NCBI GenBank assembly: GCA_029260825.1
Contig: JAJDCM010000367.1
Location: 16,584-80,583, forward strand
Origin: Planctomycetota bacterium
GTDB taxonomy: Bacteria > Planctomycetota > JACOTG01 > JAJDCM01
DNA: 64,000 bases
Direction: 5' to 3'
Under the pieces are notes generated by a model, which worked only from the letters and a program-made list of their open reading frames with translations, ran no database searches and was not told where the DNA came from. Made by a program: the position numbers and the translations under genes. Shown here piece after piece: positions 48,212 to 56,837 of this stretch (position 1 is the first letter of the stretch; each line of letters starts with the position of its first letter).

Positions 48212-48527
48212 GCCCGCTATCCGGCCCTACCTTTCCCGTTCGATAATCAGTAGCATAAGGCGGACAAAGGAGTTCCGCAAGGTACCTGAAACCTCCGCAG
48301 ACAAGCTTTTCAAAAAAAACTCAGGAAAGTTGTCCCAAAAGCCCCCATTGCATCCGCTAGATGTGTGGAGGAAGTTGTCTGAACGGGTTTCGAAGCCCAC
48401 TTTGTTGAGGCGACGGGGCACCGGGTGCTTCTGATCCCACCATATTGGATAAGGAATATTGCTAAGACGGGCTTCCAACCCGGCGTGGACCGAAACCGTT
48501 CGATGAACCACTTCGAGAGAATCTGAT

Positions 48528-49124
48528 TTGGCTTCTACTGGGCCCGACAATCCGGACGACAACAAGCAAACCTTGATCCGCCAAGCACGCGACGGGGATG
48601 AGCAGGCACGGAGCGAACTCTTCAAACTCTGTTCCCCCACTCTCGAAATCTATCTGCGAAAGAGAATGGGACCGAGCCTACGCCGATTCGCCTCCTTATC
48701 TGACGTTTGCATGGAGACTTTCGGGCGCCTCTTTCGGTCCCTTCATGTACTCCCGGAGGAAGCCTCGCTTGACGATGTACAGGGGATCTTGTTTCGCAAC
48801 GCCAACTGGACCCTCGCCGACCAGGGACGCAAGGCAGCGAAGTTCCGTGGAGAGTCTGCGGGAGGCGCTACAGGCATCGAGGATCAGCCAATCGGGGAAC
48901 TCGATGCCGGAACAGTTACTCGAGACGACGAAATGGATTGGATTCGACTTCAGATCCACAGATTGAGTGAGAATCAAGCCCAGGTTGTCGAGAGAAGACT
49001 TGGGGGCATGAGCTTTGAGGCAATTGCGGAAAACCTGGGCATTGCAAAGGACACGTGTCGAAAACGCTATCTCCGAGCGTCGCTTCGGCTGAAGAAACTG
49101 ATCGGATCGGAATCCGACGCCTGA
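48528..49124 (+). CDS. ECF-family RNA polymerase sigma factor
   Basis: LIRQARDGDEQARSELFKLCSPTLEIYLRKRM...SLSDVCMETFGRLFR...RLSENQAQVVERRLGGMSFEAIAENLGIAKDTCRKRYLRASLRLKKL. Exact start uncertain. Confidence 0.88.
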   Translation: MASTGPDNPDDNKQTLIRQARDGDEQARSELFKLCSPTLEIYLRKRMGPSLRRFASLSDVCMETFGRLFRSLHVLPEEASLDDVQGILFRNANWTLADQGRKAAKFRGESAGGATGIEDQPIGELDAGTVTRDDEMDWIRLQIHRLSENQAQVVERRLGGMSFEAIAENLGIAKDTCRKRYLRASLRLKKLIGSESDA

Positions 49125-49128
49125 CCCT

Positions 49129-49854
49129 CTACTGGTGAGCCTCCCAAAGGAAGGTGACGTCACTGGCGTTCCCATCCCACTCCAGAGTGAATCCATCCGG
49201 ATCAAAGCTCACCAGAGTGGCGCTCTTTCGGGTAAGACTGATGCTGTCGGCAACCGTAACGATCGCCACAATCCGGTCACTGAACTCGTGAGGTCGACCG
49301 ATGTTCGGATTGCCGCTCCAGTGCCCGACCGCATGCTGGTTCTTGACAGAAGTGGCGATGCCAATACTGCTGGAGACAATTGGCGGGCTCGCGACTCCGA
49401 TATTGAAGAGTACAGTAATTTTTACCATCGCCGGCTCGAAGCCCACCCCCGTGATGCTCTGGACGAACGGACCTTGGGATGGTCCGGTAGCCACACCTGC
49501 ATCGTGCAGCGGGGTTGCCCCCAAACCTGTGGCGACCAAAAGAGCACCTGTTACTCCCTGGGTGCCGATCGTCACCCGCACCGAACTCGTACGCGGGAAC
49601 GGACGATTGACGGTGGCCGACTCTCCTGGCGCCAGGTCGAGATCCAGTAGCACGGTACCTGTTTGGTCGGGTTGATCAAATGCCTCGATGTGCGCCGAAC
49701 AGTCTCCCGCATTGACCACCCGAAAGGCGAGGGTCACCGATCGGTTGAAAGTCCGGGTGATACCACAACCGAAGCTGAACTGAGCCGCACGGGCCGAGCC
49801 GACGGCAAGAAGAGGAAGAAAAACGGCCAGAATGGACAACTTACTCATACGCAT
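49129..49854 (-). CDS. Secreted protein with N-terminal domain shared with the 10740 collar protein
   Basis: MRMSKLSILAVFLPLLAVGSARA signal peptide; FSFGCGITRTFNRSVTLAFRVVNAGDCSAHIEAFDQPDQTGTVLLDLDLAPGESATVNR. Start revised from 50007. Confidence 0.75.
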   Translation of the reverse strand: MRMSKLSILAVFLPLLAVGSARAAQFSFGCGITRTFNRSVTLAFRVVNAGDCSAHIEAFDQPDQTGTVLLDLDLAPGESATVNRPFPRTSSVRVTIGTQGVTGALLVATGLGATPLHDAGVATGPSQGPFVQSITGVGFEPAMVKITVLFNIGVASPPIVSSSIGIATSVKNQHAVGHWSGNPNIGRPHEFSDRIVAIVTVADSISLTRKSATLVSFDPDGFTLEWDGNASDVTFLWEAHQ

Positions 49855-50189
49855 CTTCAAGATCCTTTTTCGTTGGGTATTCCGTCGGATTCTCTTCCGA
49901 CCCGGCACAAACCCCGATCGTACCCAGAATAGGGCAGTTGCGGGGAAACAAAAACGATCATTCAGGAGCCCGAATTGAGGAGACTTCGCACCGAGTGACC
50001 GTACCAACCCTCTTCGGTTCGGAGAAATGATCCCGGCCGCGATCTCAGGACCGGAGACCCTCTCCGATCAAGGGCTGCATCCGGGCCCCCCACACAAAAA
50101 TGCTAGAAAGGAATCGGAGCCGGGTGTAGCCTTGGATACACCACTGTCATCACGGAGAATAGACAGCCTGCATCGAAACTCACGACGCC

Positions 50190-51320
50190 ATGAAAATGTC
50201 ACACAAAGAAAGCCGTGTCGCCTACGACCCCGAAACGGGAGTGGTCAGAACTCCGCCACAACACATCTTCCTTGAGCTGAGTTCCCGATGCAATCTGGTG
50301 TGTGTGCATTGCTCCAAGGACTATGGATCTCCCGGGGGGCACCCATCTTTGGACATGGACATCGCTCTTGTTCGGCATCTTTGTCCCTGGCTCCATCAAG
50401 CCCACTTTGTCAATCTCAACATGGTGGGAGAACCACTCCTTCACCCGGAGTTTTCCAAAATCCTCAAGCTTGCCAGTCCCAAGGTTGCCTCGAGCCATCG
50501 ACCCAATCTCTCCTTCAACACCAACGGCGTACTGCTGAATCCGGAAGTCGACCGGCTCATCGTCGAGCAACGAGTATCTCACGTCGTGATATCGCTGGAC
50601 GGAATAGAATCCAACGAGGCGATTCGTGGAGTACCTTATGAACTCCTCAAGAAACGGATTGCCGAGCTCGCTCACATCCGACGCGAATCAGGGTCGGACC
50701 ATCCAAAAATCGGTATTGCCTACACTCTGATGCGACGAAACCTCCACGAGCTCCCTCGAGTCATGGCAGATCTTTGTCCCTCGGGAGACATCGATGAAGT
50801 TCATGTTCAACCGTTGATCGTTTTCTATGAAGGACTGGTCGGGGAGAACGCATACCGCCAACCTGAGGTTCAATCAGTTCTGTCGCATTGTCAGACGACT
50901 GCGAGAAAGTTCGGGACATCACTCCGTGTTTTTCGTTCGACTTTCACCCAGGACGAACGTTACTCCAGCTCCGAGGATGATCCCGTCTTGCTGGGGCAGA
51001 CATCTGTTCAATACGGCTGTATCGACCCCTTCTACGAGATCAAGATCCGCTCAACCGGCGACATCATGGCATGCTCCAATGGACTCACTCCGGGGCTCAA
51101 CGTGAAGGACCTGACCCTGGACGAAGCGTGGAACCACTCCTGGTATCGCGATCTTCGAAAAAACCTCGCAGCGAAATCCTTCAAGGCGGAATGCGAGCGG
51201 TGCAGCTTCATTTTCGGGGAAGCCAGCAATCAGGAAGCATCACTACGACCAGGCGTGCACAATTCGGCCGAGCCCAGGTTCATGACTTCACCTCGGGCGG
51301 TCAATGATCCGGCTCCTTGA
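50190..51320 (+). CDS. Radical SAM protein with SPASM-like C-terminus
   Basis: LSSRCNLVCVHCSKDYG (CxxxCxxC); NMVGEPLLHPEFSKIL; VVISLDGIESNEAIRG; C-terminal CIDPFYEIKIRSTGDIMAC...CERCSF. Confidence 0.9.
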   Translation: MKMSHKESRVAYDPETGVVRTPPQHIFLELSSRCNLVCVHCSKDYGSPGGHPSLDMDIALVRHLCPWLHQAHFVNLNMVGEPLLHPEFSKILKLASPKVASSHRPNLSFNTNGVLLNPEVDRLIVEQRVSHVVISLDGIESNEAIRGVPYELLKKRIAELAHIRRESGSDHPKIGIAYTLMRRNLHELPRVMADLCPSGDIDEVHVQPLIVFYEGLVGENAYRQPEVQSVLSHCQTTARKFGTSLRVFRSTFTQDERYSSSEDDPVLLGQTSVQYGCIDPFYEIKIRSTGDIMACSNGLTPGLNVKDLTLDEAWNHSWYRDLRKNLAAKSFKAECERCSFIFGEASNQEASLRPGVHNSAEPRFMTSPRAVNDPAP

Positions 51321-51574
51321 AGAGTCTCCGTTACTCTCTGGCCTATGCACATAAACGTGCCACTCATCCGGGCCCGCCTCGACCGCGTAATGCTCAACCC
51401 CCATGTGCTTCCAAAGATCGTACAACACGAAGAGACATGAGCACCTCCTTGGGGTTCAATCTACTCTTCGTAGCATCGGGAAACTCGTCTCATTCTTTGA
51501 CCTCTTGCCATGGCATAAAGAGAAATAGGGAAACTTTCCGCTCAAGACATCCGGGAGACGGCCTACAATCAACA

Positions 51575-51817
51575 ATGAAGTCCGTCCTGATCGAGGTAAC
51601 ACCAGTGATTCAAAGCATAGGAAACAATGCGTTTGAGGCTTACCAGTCCTCCATCAACCGTCACTCGGCGGCAGCCCAGCGCATCGCCGGCTCGGGCTCT
51701 CCGCAGCCTCAGGACATCGTCGATCTCAAGGCCAGCTCACTCGAAGCAAAAACAAGCCTCGCCCTCATCAAGGCTGAAAACGGGACCATCGGCTCCCTCC
51801 TCGATTTGCTCGCCTGA
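51575..51817 (+). CDS. Small protein (80 aa) with weak flagellar-rod-C-terminus-like pattern
   Basis: MKSVLIEVTPVIQSIGNNAFEAYQSSINRHSAAAQRIAGSGSPQPQDIVDLKASSLEAKTSLALIKAENGTIGSLLDLLA. Confidence 0.5.
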   Translation: MKSVLIEVTPVIQSIGNNAFEAYQSSINRHSAAAQRIAGSGSPQPQDIVDLKASSLEAKTSLALIKAENGTIGSLLDLLA

Positions 51818-51938
51818 TTGCGGGATTTCCGCTCTCCTCCATTTATCCCTCCACCAAGAGTTTTGACGAAGACGGTCTTCCCGATGTTCTGGTTCCAAGT
51901 TATCTCGAGCATGGAGCAACCATCTTTCCCAACGCTTC

Positions 51939-52064
51939 TTGAATCCTCAACTATGCCTGGAAGGAAATGTGAACGCATCCTTGGGGCCCACGACTGATGT
52001 CTTGCAGGTGAATGGTTGCTTCGTAAACCCAACTCGAACCCAACGCTCTTCTCATGAATCCCGC
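51939..52064 (+). pseudogene. Fragment of the GNVN/VLxVNG C-terminal module
   Basis: Encodes LNPQLCLEGNVNASLGPTTDVLQVNGCFVNPTRTQ, matching CVDGNVNEGASGTPQGVLQVNGGIGGAQRT of the YVTN protein, with no upstream or downstream coding context. Confidence 0.5.
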
Positions 52065-52147
52065 TGGTGTTGTGAGTCAGAAGTTGTGTGGATCAGTTTC
52101 GAGGGCAATGGCCCGAAACTTATGTGCAGAGCTTTCGACTCACGCCA

Positions 52148-53281
52148 CTAGGAGTTCTTCACCAGCCAATCGATCCATAGATCAAAAAGTGCACTATGGA
52201 CTGCTCCCCCACGGCTTCCGTTGGTCAGAACGATGAGAGCATCGCCCGACTTTGGAACAAGAGATAGGCGTGCCATCCACCCACGATTTGCCCCGTTGTG
52301 TCCGACCCATTCAATGCCACGAGTCGTCTCGACACTATACCCCAGACCGTATCCGGGGGAGGCCAAGGCCGGAGTCTGCATCGTCCGAACCGATGCGGCG
52401 GAAAGCGGCGACCGGAGCCCTTCAACACGATCATGAAACTCGGCAAGGCTCGCCTGGGCAAACCGGGCGAATTCGTTCGGTGACGTCTGGAGTCCGGCGG
52501 CCGCCGCTGCGGTAAATCTTGGACCGGCGATTGGCTGTCGCGATCGGTCATAAGGCGTGGCCGCTAACTTATCGATTTCTTCGGTCCATCGATAATCGCT
52601 CGATTTCATACCCAAAGGCAACAATACATTCTTCTTCATGTACTCAGCAAAGGGAAGCCCACTTGCCTCTTCGATAGCGAGTTGAGCGATCGTGTAACCT
52701 CCCCCAGAATACTTCCATTGAGTACCTGGCTCGAACAACAGATAGACACCCCCTGATCCGTTGGTTGCACCGGAAAGAGAAGCCTCGACCGTCGGAAGCG
52801 CCTCACCCGGTTGAAACCCGGGGTAACCATGGAGCGAAAGCCCTGCGGTGTGACTGAGTAGGCGCCTGAGGGTGACTTTGCCGGAATCGATCGCAGATTC
52901 CGGAAGCTTCCACCGGCTGAGGGATTTCTCGATCGGTGCATCAAGATCGAGCTTGCCCTCTTCGACGAGAAGCATGGCCCCCCAGGCCGCAACGGTTTTC
53001 GACACAGAGCCGACGTTAAAGACCGTATCTCCCGTAACGGGTGTTTCCTGTTCAAGGTCGGAATACCCAAAGCCACCGGTCCAGGCGATTTCACCCTTTC
53101 GAAGGATTGCCACACCCGCTCCAGGAACCCGATTCCGCGCCAGGAGGCCAGGAGCGCGCTTGTTGAACAGGCGAAGGAGGCTATCGACGGATGAAAGCTC
53201 TTCTTGAGCCGAGGCAGGTGACGGGAACCCCCAGATCAAAACCAGAATCAGAAAACAAACGGCCTTGTAAGTGCGCTTCAT
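52148..53281 (-). CDS. Serine hydrolase, beta-lactamase class C/PBP-like
   Basis: VFNVGSVSKTVAAWGAMLLVEEGKLDLDAPIEKSL (SxxK); WKYSGGGYTIAQLAIEEASG; signal peptide from ATG 53281. Confidence 0.92.
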   Translation of the reverse strand: MKRTYKAVCFLILVLIWGFPSPASAQEELSSVDSLLRLFNKRAPGLLARNRVPGAGVAILRKGEIAWTGGFGYSDLEQETPVTGDTVFNVGSVSKTVAAWGAMLLVEEGKLDLDAPIEKSLSRWKLPESAIDSGKVTLRRLLSHTAGLSLHGYPGFQPGEALPTVEASLSGATNGSGGVYLLFEPGTQWKYSGGGYTIAQLAIEEASGLPFAEYMKKNVLLPLGMKSSDYRWTEEIDKLAATPYDRSRQPIAGPRFTAAAAAGLQTSPNEFARFAQASLAEFHDRVEGLRSPLSAASVRTMQTPALASPGYGLGYSVETTRGIEWVGHNGANRGWMARLSLVPKSGDALIVLTNGSRGGAVHSALFDLWIDWLVKNS

Positions 53282-53371
53282 GGCAGTTCCCCTGAAATAT
53301 GGATGAAGAGTCGAACACACGCCTGAATACGAACGATCACCACTCTCATTCCAGAGAATCAGTTGGTGAGC

Positions 53372-54271
53372 TCAATCCGTTAACTGGATTTTCGCCACCT
53401 TGGGGGCTCGAGGAAGAAGCACCCGAAGCTCAACCCGTTCGTTCCTGGAGAGCAAACGGACGCGTTGCTCACTGAAACCGACAAAAGCTCCTTCCCCATC
53501 AAACATCTCGAGGCGGACGTAGCCCCGAGCAAGGGCTTCAACAGCAAGACGCTTCCCCAGGGTTCCACTGTCTTGCAGAGCCTTCTCATAACTCTTCAGG
53601 TCGACGGGGTAGCCGTCTCCCCGACGCAGTACCAGGACCAGCTCTTGAGGATGAGAACCACTTCGAGGTTCTTCCACGATTACCAGATCGCTAAATTCGC
53701 CCGCATCGACTTCGACCAACGCAGGGTCAAGGGGAGAAACCGCAGAAACCAAACTCCGCGTCACTTCCGCGACATCGAAGAAGATAGAAAACACTCCGAG
53801 AAGTGCCAGGGACACAAGAGCAACCGAGAGAATGGTGATCGCAAGGCGCTGACGGCTCATCGGTTCTCTGGGCGCAATCGTCTTGGCCTCAACCGAACGC
53901 TGGTGGGTTTCTACCGTTCCATCAGGACGAAACCTGAAGACCGTCTGAACTTCTTCTCCCGGGCGAAACTCGGAACTGCGAAGCGTCGAAGTGAGACCGG
54001 GTGGGAATCCTTCGGGGAAGGCCTGGGTGAGGTTGGTGAGAAGCTGGCGCAAACCTTCGTCCGGAAGTGCACCGAGTCGGCTCGCCAGCAAAGGACTCTC
54101 ATCTGGAAGAAGGCTGAAGGTGTCTCCGGAGAGATCAAGGGAAAACGAAGGACCTAGCTTCGCCGCGAAGGAAACCCACTCCCTGAGTTTGTCCTGGAAC
54201 TCAAGTTCGCCAGGAAGTCGCCCCTCGACCAGGCCATCCAGAAGGAGTGTTCCTTCTACGTGCTCGGTCAT
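53372..54271 (-). CDS. Single-TM hypothetical protein
   Basis: 299 aa ORF with one TM (LAITILSVALVSLALLGVFSIFF). ATGA overlap with the upstream GYF gene. Confidence 0.7.
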   Translation of the reverse strand: MTEHVEGTLLLDGLVEGRLPGELEFQDKLREWVSFAAKLGPSFSLDLSGDTFSLLPDESPLLASRLGALPDEGLRQLLTNLTQAFPEGFPPGLTSTLRSSEFRPGEEVQTVFRFRPDGTVETHQRSVEAKTIAPREPMSRQRLAITILSVALVSLALLGVFSIFFDVAEVTRSLVSAVSPLDPALVEVDAGEFSDLVIVEEPRSGSHPQELVLVLRRGDGYPVDLKSYEKALQDSGTLGKRLAVEALARGYVRLEMFDGEGAFVGFSEQRVRLLSRNERVELRVLLPRAPKVAKIQLTD

Positions 54272-54885
54272 ACAGTAAAGTTCGGCTTGACCTGCGACAC
54301 CTCGTCAGCACGAATCCATTGCGGCAAGCTTTCGGTCCAAACCAGGTTGCTACCCCGAACTTTTCCCTTCTTCAAAAGGGCAATCAGCTCGGATTGCTTG
54401 ACGGGACCAAAGGTCTCTCCATCAATTTCATAGTGCCAAAAAAGCCCGGAACTCTCCTTCTTTGATTCAGGCCCCGGTTTGCTCTCAACGACATCGGAGG
54501 TCGTGTCGGACGCCTCAAAACCCGACTCCCCAAGATGAGGAACCGGCTCCATCGGGGCCCCCATCGCTCGGGTGTCCATCCCCAGAGCTCGATCATGCTC
54601 ATCGAGACGAGCCAGACTCTCTCGACGAAGAGCATCCGTCTTCATCTTCTCCTGACGCAGCTGCTCCCGCATGCGTCTCTGGTCACCCTTGATTTTCTTC
54701 TGATCGGAATCAAGCAGATTCAGATTGGGAAGAACCGCAACGATGATGATCCCGATCACTCCGAGAAAAAAACCGCCGAAAAACCATCCGCCAGAGGATC
54801 GCCCCCTGTTTGACGCGATGGAGCTGGCGATAATCGCGCAGAGTAGCTTCCACACAATCGTGCCGCCTACGATTCTAACGTCCAT
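54268..54885 (-). CDS. GYF_2-domain membrane protein
   Basis: Two hydrophobic segments then GLFWHYEIDGETFGPVKQSELIALLKKGKVRGSNLVWTESLPQWIRADEV (GYF_2 signature). Confidence 0.85.
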   Translation of the reverse strand: MDVRIVGGTIVWKLLCAIIASSIASNRGRSSGGWFFGGFFLGVIGIIIVAVLPNLNLLDSDQKKIKGDQRRMREQLRQEKMKTDALRRESLARLDEHDRALGMDTRAMGAPMEPVPHLGESGFEASDTTSDVVESKPGPESKKESSGLFWHYEIDGETFGPVKQSELIALLKKGKVRGSNLVWTESLPQWIRADEVSQVKPNFTV

Positions 54886-55093
54886 TGAATCCTCCACTCC
54901 TTGAGCGTCTGTTTCCGCTCTCTCAAGTCATCCGGCCGTCGGGCCTATCCTGCGTGTTCCCCACGATTAACGAAACAATGCGGCGCGGGTTCACTCGGCT
55001 TCCATGGTATCTCGAGCGACCCCGGTTTTCCCGGGCTTTCCCTCGTCTTTTAGAGCGTATTCGTGGCAACATGGAGAAATGAGGAGGTTTTCC

Positions 55094-56578
55094 ATGATGA
55101 AGTCGATTCTTCTGGTATTTCTGGGGCTCTCGTGGGCCCTGACACGACCCGCGGTCGCCCGAGATCACCGACCAAAACGGCCCCCGAATATCATCTATGT
55201 GCTCGCCGATGACCTGGGTTTCAATGAGGTCGGCTGCTACGGGCAATCCAAGATCAAGACCCCGAACATCGACCGGATTGCCCGGGAAGGCATGCGGTTC
55301 ACCCAGCATTATTCAGGATCTCCGGTCTGCGCGCCCTCTCGATGTGTCCTTCTCACGGGAAAGCACACGGGCAATGCCTACGTCCGCGACAACTACGAAA
55401 TGGGAGGCTGGAAACGAGACTCCAAGGAGGGACAGCTCTCTCTCCTGAAGGACACCTTCACGCTACCCAAGCTCTTGCAGAAGAACGGGTACCGCACCGG
55501 GGCCATGGGCAAATGGGGGCTTGGCGGTCCCGATTCCCCGGGACACCCGAACCTCCAGGGATTTGATGAGTGGTACGGCTACCTCTGCCAGCGAGTTGCC
55601 CACAACTACTACCCAACTCACCTCTGGAGGAACCAGGAAAAACACGTTCTTTCCAACCCCTATTTTGCTGCCCACCAGAAGTTCAGCGGCCGGCCAGACA
55701 ACCCGGAGTCCTACGCCAAGTATGCAGGAGAGGACTACTCCATGGACTTCATGACCCGGGAGGCTCTCACGTTCGTTCGAGAAAACAAGGATCGCCCCTT
55801 CTTTCTGTATCTTCCGTTTCCCGTTCCCCACGTCTCCCTGCAGGTCCCCGAGGACTCACTCGAAGAATACCGGGGAAAATTCAATGACCAACCCTACCTC
55901 GGTAACAAAGGATACCTTCCTCACCCGTCACCCCGAGCCGCCTATGCGGCGATGATCACTCGAATGGATCGGGACATCGGATCGGTCCTTGACCTCCTCG
56001 ATGGGCTCAGCCTGTCCAGGAATACGATCGTCTTCTTTTCCAGTGACAACGGCCCAACCTTCAACGGCGGATGTGATCGGGAGTTCTTTGATAGCGCAGG
56101 TCCTCTCCACGGGGGAAAATGCGAACTCTATGAGGGAGGCATTCGTGTTCCCTTTGTCGTTCGGTGGCCAGGACACATCGCTGCGGGAACAATCAGCGAC
56201 CACGTGTCTGCCTTCTGGGACGTGCTCCCCACGATTGCCGAAATCATTGGCGCCAAGACTCCTGGAGATATCGACGGGATCAGCTTTCTTCCCACATTGC
56301 TGGGCCGAGGTGATCAAGAGCAACACGACTCCCTCTACTGGGAGTACCACGCAAGAAAAGGCATGCAGGCCGTTCGCATGGGAGACTGGAAGGCGCTCAG
56401 ACTCAACCGAAGAGACAATCCGAACGGACCGGTTGAGCTCTACAACCTGGCGGTAGACCTGGGGGAGACGAAAGACGTTTCGGCCAAGAACCCGCAAGTC
56501 GTCCGGAAGATCGTTGAAGTGATGAATGCCCGGCAACCCTCACCGATCGAGCGGTGGAACTTCACAAGCGTAAAGTGA
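55094..56578 (+). CDS. Sulfatase (Cys-type, arylsulfatase-like)
   Basis: PPNIIYVLADDLGFNEVGCYGQSKIKTPNIDRIAREGMRFTQHYSGSPVCAPSRCVLLTGKHTGN; signal peptide from ATG 55094. Confidence 0.96.
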   Translation: MMKSILLVFLGLSWALTRPAVARDHRPKRPPNIIYVLADDLGFNEVGCYGQSKIKTPNIDRIAREGMRFTQHYSGSPVCAPSRCVLLTGKHTGNAYVRDNYEMGGWKRDSKEGQLSLLKDTFTLPKLLQKNGYRTGAMGKWGLGGPDSPGHPNLQGFDEWYGYLCQRVAHNYYPTHLWRNQEKHVLSNPYFAAHQKFSGRPDNPESYAKYAGEDYSMDFMTREALTFVRENKDRPFFLYLPFPVPHVSLQVPEDSLEEYRGKFNDQPYLGNKGYLPHPSPRAAYAAMITRMDRDIGSVLDLLDGLSLSRNTIVFFSSDNGPTFNGGCDREFFDSAGPLHGGKCELYEGGIRVPFVVRWPGHIAAGTISDHVSAFWDVLPTIAEIIGAKTPGDIDGISFLPTLLGRGDQEQHDSLYWEYHARKGMQAVRMGDWKALRLNRRDNPNGPVELYNLAVDLGETKDVSAKNPQVVRKIVEVMNARQPSPIERWNFTSVK

Positions 56579-56837
56579 CGAAACGATCAGCAGTGACGTG
56601 ATTCAATCGACGATCTTGACGCCGAGGAGATGGCTCGCGAACTACTTGAAGTTCAATGCCGTCTTGAGGACGATGAAGAGCTGATTTACAGGAAATCCGG
56701 ACCCGATTAATCCCAGGGAGCGCGTTGACCTCCAATCACACCCCCTGAGCGAGGGGTTGATCTTCTCCCCGCTTTTGCTTAAGCTTATGTGCGGAAAGAA
56801 GATCGGGACAGCCTCCCGATTTCAGAGGAGGAAAGCG

